A stretch of 43,783 bases of DNA from Veronia pacifica (lineage in GTDB: Bacteria; Pseudomonadota; Gammaproteobacteria; Enterobacterales; Vibrionaceae): contig NZ_LYBM01000042.1 in NCBI RefSeq assembly GCF_001707825.1, forward strand, positions 1-43,783, in the 5' to 3' direction. Of this stretch, positions 15,005 to 23,182 are shown one piece after another (within the stretch, counting starts at the first letter, position 1; every line of letters begins with the position of its first letter). Below the pieces are notes generated by a model that saw nothing but the letters and a program-made list of their open reading frames with translations, searched no databases and was not told the origin of the DNA. Both the position numbers and the translations under genes were made by a program.

Positions 15005-16294
15005 ATGAAAGTATTAGTTATTGGTGGCGGTGGCCGCGAACACGCTCTTGCATGGAAAGCCGCGCAATCAGCGGACGTGGAAACTGTTTTTGTCGCTCCG
15101 GGTAATGCAGGTACTGCGCTTGAACCCAAGTTAGAGAACGTTGCCATCGGTGTTGAGGATATCAGTGCGTTAGTAACATTTGCGCAGGAAAACCAGATAG
15201 CACTGACAATTGTCGGCCCGGAAGCGCCATTGGTTATTGGTGTGGTTGACGCCTTCCGCGAGGCTGGTCTCACTATCTTTGGCCCGACTCAGGCTGCCGC
15301 ACAGCTTGAAGGCTCTAAAGCATTCACCAAAGACTTTCTTGCCCGTCATCAGATCCCAACCGCTGAGTACGCCAATTTTACTGAGGTTGAGCCAGCACTG
15401 GCTTATCTGCAGGAAAAAGGGGCACCGATTGTCGTGAAAGCCGATGGTCTGGCTGCAGGTAAAGGTGTGATTGTCGCCATGACACTCGAAGAAGCTGAAG
15501 CCGCTGTTAAAGATATGCTGGCAGGTAATGCCTTTGGCGAAGCGGGACACAGAGTCGTTATTGAAGAGTTTCTTGATGGCGAAGAAGCAAGCTTTATTGT
15601 CATGGTTGATGGTGAAAATGTACTGCCAATGGCAACCAGCCAGGACCATAAACGTGTCGGTGACGGCGATACAGGCCCAAATACTGGTGGTATGGGTGCC
15701 TACAGCCCGGCACCTGTCGTGACACAGGAAATCCACGATCGAATCATGGAAGAAGTGATTTATCCGACCGTTCGCGGAATGGCGGCAGAGGGTAACCCTT
15801 ACACTGGTTTCCTGTATGCAGGCTTGATGGTCATGGCTGATGGCACGCCAAAAGTTATTGAATATAACTGCCGTTTTGGCGATCCGGAAACTCAGCCAAT
15901 AATGCTGCGTCTGAAATCTGATTTGGTGTCATTGTGTCTCGCAGCAGAAGATAAGGCGCTGGATAAGGTTGAATCGCAATGGGATCCGCGCCCGTCTGTT
16001 GGTGTGGTGTTGGCTGCGGGTGGTTACCCGGCGTCTTATAACAAGGGAGATGTCATTACGGGTATCCCTCAGGATACGCCAGCCACCAAGGTTTTCCATG
16101 CCGGAACAGCAGAAAAAGATGGAGAAGCCGTCACTGCAGGTGGGCGTGTATTATGTGCAACCGCATTGGGAGAATCAGTGTTGGACGCTCAGCAACAGGC
16201 GTACAAAGTGGCAGAAGTGATCAAGTGGGATGGTGTCTTCTTCCGCAAAGATATCGGTTATCGCGCGATCAACCGCGAGCAAGATTCACATTAA
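15005..16294 (+). CDS. purD: Phosphoribosylamine-glycine ligase PurD (GAR synthetase)
   Basis: The ATP-grasp enzyme joins glycine to phosphoribosylamine, the second step of purine synthesis. The sequence is typical from the start: MKVLVIGGGGREHALAWKAA, the GPEAPLV and QLEGSKAFTKDFLARHQIP regions, ATP-grasp motifs KADGLAAGKGVIVA, GEEASFIVMVDG and EYNCRFGDPETQPI, and the C-terminal GYRAINREQ. Length from ATG 15005 is 429 residues, equal to the E. coli enzyme; ATG 14996 would add three residues (GAGGAT is better spaced for 15005). A terminator follows at 16361. Confidence 0.97.
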   Translation: MKVLVIGGGGREHALAWKAAQSADVETVFVAPGNAGTALEPKLENVAIGVEDISALVTFAQENQIALTIVGPEAPLVIGVVDAFREAGLTIFGPTQAAAQLEGSKAFTKDFLARHQIPTAEYANFTEVEPALAYLQEKGAPIVVKADGLAAGKGVIVAMTLEEAEAAVKDMLAGNAFGEAGHRVVIEEFLDGEEASFIVMVDGENVLPMATSQDHKRVGDGDTGPNTGGMGAYSPAPVVTQEIHDRIMEEVIYPTVRGMAAEGNPYTGFLYAGLMVMADGTPKVIEYNCRFGDPETQPIMLRLKSDLVSLCLAAEDKALDKVESQWDPRPSVGVVLAAGGYPASYNKGDVITGIPQDTPATKVFHAGTAEKDGEAVTAGGRVLCATALGESVLDAQQQAYKVAEVIKWDGVFFRKDIGYRAINREQDSH

Positions 16295-16360
16295 ATCGCC
16301 AGGCGTCCTGTCGATTGTCAGGCGAACCCATAACTCAGGGTTTGCTTCATAAAAATAAGA

Positions 16361-16383
16361 AACGCGCGGATGCGCGTTTTTTT
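16361..16383. terminator. Bidirectional terminator between purD and yjaH
   Basis: AACGCGC-GGAT-GCGCGTT is followed by a T-tract on the plus strand, and on the minus strand by a T-rich TTTCTTATTTTT. It can serve both convergent genes. Confidence 0.85.
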
Positions 16384-17069
16384 CAGTCTGCTTCCGGCTC
16401 TGGACGTTCGATACAGTCTGCACTGTCAGTGTCCAAAGCAATAATACCACTCACCAGGTTACTCGTATTACCGACAGAGCCTACCGCAGCGATAAAATTA
16501 TCTTCCATTTCAAGACGCTGTTTTACAAAACGAGGAAAGCTTGGCATAAACTTCAGCGTTTTAGTTTTGTCAGTGTCGCACTCTGTCAGCTCACCGTCAC
16601 TCCAGTATCCCTGAAAGAAACGTATTCCAGCCTTTGATGCGGCTTTTGCCGATTCAAGGGAAAAGTTCGCCTCTCTGGCATACTTAACCAGTTCTGCTTT
16701 TCGGAGCGGTAACACACTGCCGTTAAGGCGATATTTTTGATATACCGCTCGCTCGTTGGTGTCATAGCGGATATGAACACTCATCGGAAGCATCTTGTCA
16801 CCGTCTCTCACAGACCCTTGCAGAATAACCTCACGGAGAACACCTGCACGCCAACGGTAATCGGCATCGTAATGCCCTTCACGGCCCAGTGTCGTTTTTT
16901 CAGTCAGGCGAGAGGGAGCATCTTTTATGGTATCCAGCCAATAGATACGAGAGGCTTGGTCACTGACACTGCCTGTCACAATTGTGTCTTTATCTGGGGT
17001 GTTACCGGTGCTGCTGCAACCAAAGAGGAGGGCGGAGAGAAGGAGGGAGAAAAAGTAGCCTTTGTTCAT
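16383..17069 (-). CDS. YjaH-like lipoprotein (DUF1481 family)
   Basis: The 228-residue product starts MNKGYFFSLLLSALLFGC, a lipoprotein signal with Cys at 18. The mature part (YRWRAGVLREVILQGS, VHIRYDTNERAVYQKYRL, IRFFQGYWSDGEL) and the position between hupA and purD match the DUF1481 (YjaH) family. Its function is not known. I chose ATG 17069 rather than starts at 17075 or 17102, because the latter overlaps the hupA terminator and would spoil the signal peptide. Two Cys near the C-terminal half (CDTDKT, DCIERP) may form a disulfide. Confidence 0.82.
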   Translation of the reverse strand: MNKGYFFSLLLSALLFGCSSTGNTPDKDTIVTGSVSDQASRIYWLDTIKDAPSRLTEKTTLGREGHYDADYRWRAGVLREVILQGSVRDGDKMLPMSVHIRYDTNERAVYQKYRLNGSVLPLRKAELVKYAREANFSLESAKAASKAGIRFFQGYWSDGELTECDTDKTKTLKFMPSFPRFVKQRLEMEDNFIAAVGSVGNTSNLVSGIIALDTDSADCIERPEPEAD

Positions 17070-17077
17070 AGTCATCC

Positions 17078-17119
17078 GCAAAAATAAAAGCCGCCAAAGC
17101 ACAATCGGCTTTGGCGGTT
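17078..17119 (-). terminator. Rho-independent terminator after hupA
   Basis: On the minus strand CCGCCAAAGC pairs with GCTTTGGCGG (10 bp) followed by CTTTTATTTTT. It lies between hupA and the yjaH-like gene, so transcripts into the latter need readthrough or a promoter within this segment. Confidence 0.88.
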
Positions 17120-17129
17120 TGAGGCACGA

Positions 17130-17402
17130 TTACTTAACCGCGTCTTTCAGAGCTTTACCTGCAACAAACGCTGGTACGTTAGCAGCAGCAATTTGAATTT
17201 CCTGACCAGTCTGTGGGTTACGGCCAGTGCGGGCAGCACGGTGGTTTACTTTAAACGTACCGAAACCAATCAGCTGAACCTGATCACCGTCTTTCAGTGC
17301 ATCTTCGATACCCTGCAGAGTAGCTTCCAGAGCAGCTTTAGCCTGAGTTTTAGACAGATCCGCTTTCTCAGCGATCAGGTCGATCAAGTTGGTCTTGTTC
17401 AT
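17130..17402 (-). CDS. hupA: DNA-binding protein HU, alpha subunit
   Basis: The 90-residue protein is nearly identical in pattern to gammaproteobacterial HU-alpha: [20 protein letters not shown], the [23 protein letters not shown]-binding arm and a [14 protein letters not shown] end. HU is a nucleoid protein that bends DNA and supports replication and gene control. GGGAAGA precedes the start. The 285-base upstream region has a consensus -35 (TTGACA on the minus strand) but no clear -10 partner, so the promoter is not placed. Confidence 0.97.
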   Translation of the reverse strand: MNKTNLIDLIAEKADLSKTQAKAALEATLQGIEDALKDGDQVQLIGFGTFKVNHRAARTGRNPQTGQEIQIAAANVPAFVAGKALKDAVK

Positions 17403-17687
17403 TATGTCTTCCCTTCTAGGTTTTCTTTGAGACCCCGCAACTCTAATTCAAAAGAAGCCCGACTGGCAAAGGTTTGTGAGGTCCTGAGTGACTGTATGCA
17501 GAGTGTTTAACCACAAACTGAGCGCATCCTCACAAAACATAGCCAAATTTAAGAGTGAAAATGACACTGAAATGTCACGCCGCGACCAAATTTTTTATGC
17601 TTCAAGCCTTATATGGCGCGCTTTTGCACGTATATTTGCTCGCAAAAAAGTGTATTTAACTTGTCAATTACCAACCACTTATCCTGA

Positions 17688-18284
17688 TTATTGGTCAGAT
17701 AAAGACAAGCCTAAATTACTGATACCTTCCTCACGAAGCTCTGTGCGAATGCCTTTGATCATCTCAATATCGCGACCATCGCTGTCCTTGAGTGCCCGGA
17801 AGATAGCCCATTGCACGTCCCACTCCGCACACACAGACTCTACTTCTTTCTGGTTTTCGTCAGTCACCTCTTCGCCTGTCTGTGCCTGCTCTAGCTGGCT
17901 CACACTGCTCACAGATTGTTGGCTGACCTTGAGCACAGATTCCATCAATAGGTCGCGATCTAACAAAGCATGAAGCAAAGTAGATAGTGCAACACAGGCA
18001 TCAATGGCCGGATAGGTCAGATAGAGATCAAAGTCTTCTTCTGCCGGAATCAAATCTTCCAGCTTTTCCAACTGACGCTCAAAGTTCACTTTGGCCGTTT
18101 TTACCGTCAGTATCTCCCAGATACTGTCGATGATTTGGCGAAAAGCCTGTGGCTCTGCAAACTCCGTCTGCTGGCAAAATGCGGCATAGTTCGGATACAT
18201 GCGCTCCACCAGCGCCGTCATAAAGGTAATGTGCTGCCATGGCTCAAGTTTCTCGAGCCTCAACTGGATTGGGTTTCTTAACAT
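17688..18284 (-). CDS. yjaG: YjaG-like conserved protein (DUF416 family)
   Basis: The 198-residue soluble protein begins MLRNPIQLRLEKLEPWQHI and shows the helical DUF416 pattern (MTALVERMYPNYAAFCQQ, DFDLYLTYPAIDACVALSTL, CAEWDVQWAIFRAL). It lies directly upstream of hupA, as yjaG does in enterobacteria. No biochemical role is established that I can state. The C-terminal half has an insertion-like Gln/Glu-rich stretch (VSSVSQLEQAQTGEEVTDEN). It is divergent from the 2-hydroxyacid dehydrogenase. Confidence 0.85.
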   Translation of the reverse strand: MLRNPIQLRLEKLEPWQHITFMTALVERMYPNYAAFCQQTEFAEPQAFRQIIDSIWEILTVKTAKVNFERQLEKLEDLIPAEEDFDLYLTYPAIDACVALSTLLHALLDRDLLMESVLKVSQQSVSSVSQLEQAQTGEEVTDENQKEVESVCAEWDVQWAIFRALKDSDGRDIEMIKGIRTELREEGISNLGLSLSDQ

Positions 18285-18379
18285 GATAGGCTGTCTGCGT
18301 TATGACGCCGTCGATGCGGAGTCAGGGAAAAATTGCGGATAAGTTTACCCGATCAGTGTCATCAGAAAAAGGAAGCCGA

Positions 18380-19285
18380 GTGAACCTTCTCTTCATCGAT
18401 TCAGACCAGAAAGCAAAATATCAGGCCCTACTGTCAGTCAGCAGCCTGCCAGACTTGCAAATAACCCCTAATATCAGTGAAGCAAACATCATTCTGGCAG
18501 ACCCACCAGCCATTGCAGATAAGCTTGAGCAGGCAACATCACTGGTCTGGCTACAATCAACATATGCAGGCTGTGATGCACTCATCGAACAGAACAAGCG
18601 CGACTACAGACTCAGTAATGTGCGTGGGATATTTGGTGCGCTGATCTCGGAATATGTTCTCGGCCAACTTCTGAACATGACCCGCCATTTCTCAGTTTAT
18701 AAAGAACAGCAACAACACAAACAATGGCAGCCTCATGCATACCGGAGCCTTAACGGCCAGAGAATATTGATTCTTGGTACTGGCTCCATTGGTCGTCAAC
18801 TTGCCGTTGTTGCCCGCCAGTTTGGAATGAAAGTCAGCGGAGTCAGTCGTTCCGGTACCCAGTTGCCCGCCTTCGACCATGTTTTTGATACGTCTTCATT
18901 GGGCAATGCACTCGCCGATACCGATATTGTTGTTTCCACCTTACCAAGTACTCCCTCAACGATTTCATTGCTTGACGCTGACACCTTGTCTCACTGCCGA
19001 CAAGTTATTCTATTCAATGTTGGCCGCGGCAATGTTCTCTGTGAGGAGGGGTTGAAGATTGCACTGACTAAGGGTCAAATCAGCCATGCATTTCTTGATG
19101 TTTTTGAGCAAGAACCGTTGGCTGACGATCACTGGTGTTGGCAACACCCAGACGTAACTGTAACGCCACATATTGCTGCAGTGAGTTTTCCCGAACAGGT
19201 CGCTGAGTGCTTCAGGCAAAATTATCTAAGCTGGCATCAAGAGGATAAATTGCTCACTGAGATCGACTTTTCAAGAGGATATTGA
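18380..19285 (+). CDS. D-isomer-specific 2-hydroxyacid dehydrogenase (glyoxylate/hydroxypyruvate reductase-like)
   Basis: The product carries the NAD(P)-binding motif ILGTGSIGRQLAVVARQFGM and the catalytic residues of the family: Arg in LFNVGRGNVL, Glu in DVFEQEPLAD and His in VTPHIAAVS. Such enzymes reduce 2-keto acids such as glyoxylate or hydroxypyruvate to D-hydroxy acids. I chose GTG 18380 (VNLLFIDSDQ, 301 residues) because AAGGAAG lies 7 bases upstream; an ATG at 18302 would add 26 unlikely residues. The stop overlaps the start of the next gene by one base, so the two are coupled. Substrate is not determinable; similarity is to the GhrA branch. Confidence 0.87.
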   Translation: MNLLFIDSDQKAKYQALLSVSSLPDLQITPNISEANIILADPPAIADKLEQATSLVWLQSTYAGCDALIEQNKRDYRLSNVRGIFGALISEYVLGQLLNMTRHFSVYKEQQQHKQWQPHAYRSLNGQRILILGTGSIGRQLAVVARQFGMKVSGVSRSGTQLPAFDHVFDTSSLGNALADTDIVVSTLPSTPSTISLLDADTLSHCRQVILFNVGRGNVLCEEGLKIALTKGQISHAFLDVFEQEPLADDHWCWQHPDVTVTPHIAAVSFPEQVAECFRQNYLSWHQEDKLLTEIDFSRGY

Positions 19286-19866
19286 TGACGTCACTGTCCC
19301 AAATACTGACCGAAGTCAGGTCGTGCGAACACTGCAAAGCCAGTTTGCCTCTTGGGCCACGTCCTATCGTACAGGCAAGGGAAACCGCACGTTTGCTGAT
19401 AATAGGTCAGGCCCCCGGCACAAGGGTACATGCCAGTGGCATCCCTTGGGATGACCCCAGTGGTGACAGACTCAGGGCTTGGCTAGAGATGGACAAGTCA
19501 CAATTTTATGATGCTGAACAGGTAGCTATTATGCCCATGGGGTTTTGCTACCCGGGAAGGGGACGGTCGGGCGACCTACCTCCTATGCCTGACTGCGCAC
19601 CGCTATGGCATCAGCGAATCAAAGAACAATTACCAGACATCAAGCTCACCCTATTGATTGGACAGTACGCCCAGCGCTATTACCTGAATGACAAGCCAAA
19701 AACACTGACAGAGACGGTAATGCAATATGAAAGGTGGCTACCGGATTTCATCGCTCTGCCTCATCCCAGTCCGAGAAATAACCTCTGGTTAGCGAAGAAT
19801 CCTTGGTTTGAATCAAAGACATTGCCGACATTACGACAGCAGATTAGTCAGCTCTTGGGTCGATAA
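19285..19866 (+). CDS. Uracil-DNA-glycosylase superfamily protein
   Basis: The product (193 residues from ATG 19285) begins with a CEHC pair, followed by the UDG-superfamily motif 1 (IIGQAPGTRVHASGIPWDD), the central FCYPGRGRSGD region, and motif 2 as LPHPSPRNN. These fit the bacterial uracil-DNA-glycosylase-like family rather than Ung itself. Only two of the Cys of the 4Fe-4S enzymes are seen, so no cluster is expected. Activity on DNA is not assured. Start and upstream stop overlap (TGATG), giving coupling to the dehydrogenase gene. Confidence 0.82.
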   Translation: MTSLSQILTEVRSCEHCKASLPLGPRPIVQARETARLLIIGQAPGTRVHASGIPWDDPSGDRLRAWLEMDKSQFYDAEQVAIMPMGFCYPGRGRSGDLPPMPDCAPLWHQRIKEQLPDIKLTLLIGQYAQRYYLNDKPKTLTETVMQYERWLPDFIALPHPSPRNNLWLAKNPWFESKTLPTLRQQISQLLGR

Positions 19867-20055
19867 TATTTGCCCCGAAAGATAACCCAGAGCGGCTCAT
19901 ATACTCTCGGACGGCTGACGGTAACTCTATGGTTATGTTGACAGGCAACACCTCGTACAGCATTTGTATCATTGATAACCTTTTCGCTGTACGGAAATAC
20001 ATCCTAAAGACCAAGCTCGAGATAAACGCATGATTTATAAGGGTAATAACATCAT

Positions 20056-21303
20056 GTACAGCTTTTCTAGGTTTTTCTCGGATAAGCATACTCATAGTAA
20101 TACGCTCAATTCAGGCATTCAATGAATCATCCTTTTACTTTGTACAGCTTTTTTCTCTTCAAACATGTTTTTGCTGAATGATATTAATGCCATATTCTTT
20201 TTATAACTGTAAAATATTGATATTTAATAAATATAAGTCAGTGATCAGCTTTTACAGCTTTTACAGCTTTTTCTCCGATACCCTCCATATCGCCAATATT
20301 TTGTTAATCAACGAAAGGCCATTCCATCTGTACAGCTTTTTATTCATAAAACACCTTTTTGATGATTGCTTTTATTAAATAAAAGAATCTATTAGATTAA
20401 ACCACTGATATTATTGAATATATAAGACATGTTCAGCTTTATTAGCTTTTTTCCTGACAAGCATGTTCCCATTAGTTCTCTCATTTCATAAGCCTCAAAG
20501 ATTGTTATTTTTGTAATGTACAGCTTTTTTATATTCGAACATGTTTTATCTGCTCAATAAAAAAACCAATTATTTATATTTTATAAAATATTGATTTTAA
20601 TTGAATTTTATAGATCATTCAGCTTTATGAGCTTTTTTCCAGATAAGCATATGTATCACTTAATGACTATTACCAATAAGTATGTTCAGCAATTTTATTG
20701 ATGTTTACCTAAAAGGTGTACGCTTAATTGAGCTTAGGAAGCGATGATTGTTAAGTTGTTAATTTATAACGATTTTATTAGCCGTGCAGCTTTTATAGCT
20801 TTTTTCCTTGGCTAGTCTTTTCACTCAAAAAGCAAAAAATGAATGACAGAGAGATGAAATTCGTGGGTCTTAGGCTGATGGAATTCAATCGGGCGATAAC
20901 AATAGCAGACCCGTGTCAGTGCAGTGAAAATAGAAGCTATAAATGGTCCAATCTCCACAACGCTGCTTGTTGGAGCATGAGTAGGATCGGCCGATTCTCG
21001 TTACCAAAGCTTGGCAAAGCTGTGCAATTTCACAATATATTGTCGAAGAGGCTGATCGACTTTTTTGCTCAATGTCAGGCAAATTGGCCGCAGAATATCC
21101 CATCGAGAATATCTCAACAGTCCATGTGCTGTCGCTGATAATGAAATACAGTCATTGATTAACAATCATGTACAGCTTTTTTTATAACAAACACCAAAAA
21201 GATGAACGTTATTTAAAAATTAACGGGACTAAAAATATAACCAACTGATTTTTATAAAAATAAAAGAGGTGTACAGCAATTTGAGGAATTTTCCTGATGA
21301 AGG
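20056..21303. repeat. Periodic array of a ~30-bp AGCTTTTTT motif in two alternating forms
   Basis: Form B (GTACAGCTTTTTT, 6-7 bases, AACATGTTTT) occurs at 20142, 20330, 20518 and 21170. Form A (CAGCTTTA, AGCTTTTTTCC, GATAAGCAT) occurs at 20056, 20243, 20431, 20617, 20784 and, degenerate, 21271. A partial copy lies at 20684. Start-to-start spacings for the first seven are 86, 101, 87, 101, 87 and 99 bases, so a composite period of about 188 bp is conserved although the spacers have diverged. Spacers are very AT-rich. On the minus strand the motif reads ATG-CTT/TTT-N6-AAAAAAGCT. The block lies between the convergent UDG-like gene and hemE and contains no credible gene. It is not a CRISPR, attC or IS that I recognise. 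Confidence 0.8.
20837..21161. mobile_element. Possible small insertion interrupting the repeat array
   Basis: This ~325-base segment is visibly less AT-rich than the array. It lengthens the distance between the array units at 20784 and 21170 to 386 bases, about 300 more than the usual 87. Its ends carry a weak inverted match (AATGAATGACAG near 20838 facing ACAGTCATTGATT near 21149). Short open frames on both strands look non-genic. This could be a MITE-like element or unrelated unique DNA. Confidence 0.25.
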
Positions 21304-21307
21304 TATC

Positions 21308-21331
21308 CGCCACTCATGATAATGAGTGGCG
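21308..21331. terminator. Stable hairpin downstream of hemE
   Basis: CGCCACTCAT pairs perfectly with ATGAGTGGCG around 4 bases, starting 9 bases after the hemE stop. No T-tract follows on the minus strand, so it may protect the hemE mRNA end or act as a weak terminator. Confidence 0.45.
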
Positions 21332-21339
21332 ACAGGGAT

Positions 21340-22404
21340 TTACTGATGGTAAGGCTTTGAAAGCTCGTGCACGGCATCGACAAACACACCAGCATTTTCT
21401 GGCGGCACATCCAGGTGGATACCATGACCGAGGTTGAATACGTGGCCTGTTCCTTTACCGTATCCATCAAGGATAGTGGCAACCTCTTCACGGATACGTT
21501 CGGGTTGCGCATACAACATAGATGGATCCATATTGCCCTGCAACGCCACCTTATCACCGATACGGCGACGGGCATCGGCGATGTTGATGGTCCAGTCGAG
21601 GCCGACACCATCACAGCCCGTATCGGCGATTTTCTCCAGCCACATGCCACCATTTTTGGTAAATAAGGTGACTGGTACTCGGCGGCCGTCATTTTCACGG
21701 ATCAGACCATCGACAATTTTGTGCATGTACTGCAGCGAGAACTCGTTGTAGTCTCGCGGTGTTAATACACCACCCCAGGTATCAAATACCATCACTGACT
21801 GCGCACCTGCTTTGATTTGCGCATTCAGATAATCAATGACAGTGTCAGCGAGCTTATCCAGCAACAGATGAAGCGTCTGCGGATCGGCATACATCATTTT
21901 CTTAATTTTAGTGAATGCCTTCGAGCTGCTACCTTCAACCATGTAGGTTGCCAGTGTCCATGGGCTGCCAGAAAAACCAATCAACGGCACATCGCCATTA
22001 AGGCCCTTGCGAATAGTGCGAACAGCATTCATCACATACTGAAGTTCACCTTCAGGGTCTGGATTACCTATCTTTTCAACATCTGCCTTACACGTAATCG
22101 GACGCTCAAACTTTGGCCCTTCCCCAGTCTCAAAGTACAAGCCAAGACCCATTGCATCAGGGATCGTCAGAATATCTGAGAACAGGATAGCAGCATCCAG
22201 CGGAAAACGACGCAGGGGTTGCAAAGTAACTTCGCAGGCCAATTCTGCGTTTTTACACAGTGACATGAAGTCGCCAGCTTCAGCGCGAGTTGCTTTATAT
22301 TCAGGTAAATAACGTCCAGCCTGGCGCATCATCCATACCGGTGTGTGATCTACCGGTTGTTTTAACAGTGCGCGCAAGTAGCGATCGTTTTTTAGTTCAG
22401 TCAT
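21340..22404 (-). CDS. hemE: Uroporphyrinogen decarboxylase HemE
   Basis: The 354-residue protein shows all typical segments: the substrate site [74 protein letters not shown] and the C-terminal [16 protein letters not shown]. It decarboxylates uroporphyrinogen III to coproporphyrinogen III in heme synthesis, in the cytoplasm. Length equals the E. coli enzyme. In many relatives nudC lies upstream in the same operon, with rsd divergent; here neither is adjacent, so hemE must have its own promoter in 22405-22500. Confidence 0.97.
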   Translation of the reverse strand: MTELKNDRYLRALLKQPVDHTPVWMMRQAGRYLPEYKATRAEAGDFMSLCKNAELACEVTLQPLRRFPLDAAILFSDILTIPDAMGLGLYFETGEGPKFERPITCKADVEKIGNPDPEGELQYVMNAVRTIRKGLNGDVPLIGFSGSPWTLATYMVEGSSSKAFTKIKKMMYADPQTLHLLLDKLADTVIDYLNAQIKAGAQSVMVFDTWGGVLTPRDYNEFSLQYMHKIVDGLIRENDGRRVPVTLFTKNGGMWLEKIADTGCDGVGLDWTINIADARRRIGDKVALQGNMDPSMLYAQPERIREEVATILDGYGKGTGHVFNLGHGIHLDVPPENAGVFVDAVHELSKPYHQ

Positions 22405-22513
22405 CTTTTACATCCTGACAAAAAATTGTGGATATTGTAGCACCGTATCATCTAGCCGTTGAGACGGCAGTGCGCGTCAGATCGTAATTATCTTATGCTA
22501 AGCCGTGAAGAAT

Positions 22514-22542
22514 TTGCCCGCGTTATTTTCGCATGATAAAAA
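22514..22542 (+). promoter_or_regulatory. Candidate sigma-70 promoter
   Basis: TTGCCC (22514-22519) and TAAAAA (22537-22542) are separated by 17 bases. It would start transcription near 22549, 50 bases before a good terminator. Confidence 0.4.
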
Positions 22543-22548
22543 TTAGAG

Positions 22549-22625
22549 TCTTACAATAATGATGTCTGAAACGGCACAAATCCATATTCGCATCTTACCC
22601 CGCCTCCCTACGGCGGGTTTTTTCT
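22549..22625 (+). ncRNA. Candidate ~77-nt small RNA or attenuated leader
   Basis: A promoter-like element upstream and a T-tract terminator at the end would give a short transcript with no annotated gene. A 29-codon frame (start at 22558) runs across the terminator, so a leader peptide is possible, but its Phe codons come from the T-tract and I do not trust it. Alternatively the hairpin attenuates the transcript of the 58-residue gene at 22772. Confidence 0.35.
22598..22625 (+). terminator. Rho-independent terminator
   Basis: CCCGCC pairs with GGCGGG (loop of 7) followed by TTTTTTCTTT on the plus strand; no T-tract exists on the minus strand. No plus-strand gene lies upstream nearby, hence the small-RNA proposal. 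Confidence 0.8.
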
Positions 22626-22687
22626 TTGTATTTGAAAGAACCAGCTAGAACACCAATGAGATTCATGCTCATTAAATAAACAAAAAC

Positions 22688-22701
22688 GTGATATAGGTCA
22701 A
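22688..22701. promoter_or_regulatory. FNR/CRP-like site
   Basis: GTGAT-ATAG-GTCAA matches 8 of 10 defined bases of the FNR box TTGAT-N4-ATCAA and also partly fits a CRP site. It lies 71 bases before the small gene at 22772. Confidence 0.3.
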
Positions 22702-22771
22702 AGTTTAGTCGGGGTAACAGGCGTAACCTGAATGCAGTTCTCATTTTTGATTAACTGTACAGGAATTGAAT

Positions 22772-22948
22772 ATGAACCTAAAAGTGTCTATCGAACTTCT
22801 AGAAGCTGGCGTTTACAAAGACCGCTGCTGGCAGCCTGCCTTCAAAGCTGACAAATCACAAATCTGTAAGGTGTCGCCTTCTTACGCTGCTCACCTGATA
22901 AGAGAAAAGAAAGCTGTGCTCCATGAGGTATCGTTCCGACAGTCATAA
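22772..22948 (+). CDS. Small basic protein, function unknown
   Basis: ATG 22772 has AGGA 7 bases upstream. The 58-residue product (MNLKVSIELLEAGVYKDRCW at its start) is basic and soluble, with two Cys, Trp20 and a C-terminal amphipathic helix (SYAAHLIREKKAVLHEV). The fold looks like a small beta-alpha domain. I do not recognise it. It lies between hemE and acoR on the opposite strand to both, with a possible FNR/CRP-like site upstream, and is probably a real independent gene. Confidence 0.6.
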   Translation: MNLKVSIELLEAGVYKDRCWQPAFKADKSQICKVSPSYAAHLIREKKAVLHEVSFRQS

Positions 22949-22970
22949 GTTTTAACCGCTTTCATGCCGC

Positions 22971-23182
22971 TCACCATTCACCGGGCGGCATGGCCTGATA
23001 GCGGCGAGAGACTCCTGCCCTTTTTATCCTTCTGTGTATCGTCGTTCTATCCACGCCTAAATAGCGAGCTGTCTGAGAAATATTCCATTGGCACGCTTCC
23101 AGCGCCTCAATAAGATCTGATGCTTTTTTTTCCTGCAAGGGATAACTGTTTTTCTCTTTGTGAAATTGTTCGGGTAAGTGTT
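22971..23182 (-). pseudogene. acoR: Out-of-frame linker and Fis-type HTH of acoR
   Basis: Reading the -1 frame relative to acoR gives EHLPEQFHKEKNSYPLQEKK, then SDLIEALEACQWNISQTARY and LGVDRTTIHRRIKRAGVSRR, ending at TGA 22971-22973. This is the normal DNA-binding helix-turn-helix end of this regulator family. An A8 tract (plus-strand T8 at 23124-23131) gives the zero-frame codons AGG AAA AAA AAG, containing A AAA AAG, the classic bacterial -1 slippery heptamer. Slippage there would join the HTH to the AAA+ domain and give about 640 residues. Confidence 0.75.

Noticed and set aside
17403-17687. hupA promoter from the TTGACA on the minus strand
   Set aside because: No -10 element at 16-18 bases; several weak alternatives exist.
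19844-20095. 83-codon frame on the minus strand at the edge of the repeat array
   Set aside because: It overlaps the end of the UDG-like gene, starts inside a repeat unit, and has no ribosome site or recognisable domain.
20839-21138. 99-codon plus-strand frame, and a 72-codon minus-strand frame inside it
   Set aside because: Neither has a ribosome site, codon bias or recognisable domain; composition looks non-coding.
19980-21310. CRISPR array
   Set aside because: Repeats are imperfect, come in two alternating forms and are about 87-101 bases apart, and no cas gene is near.
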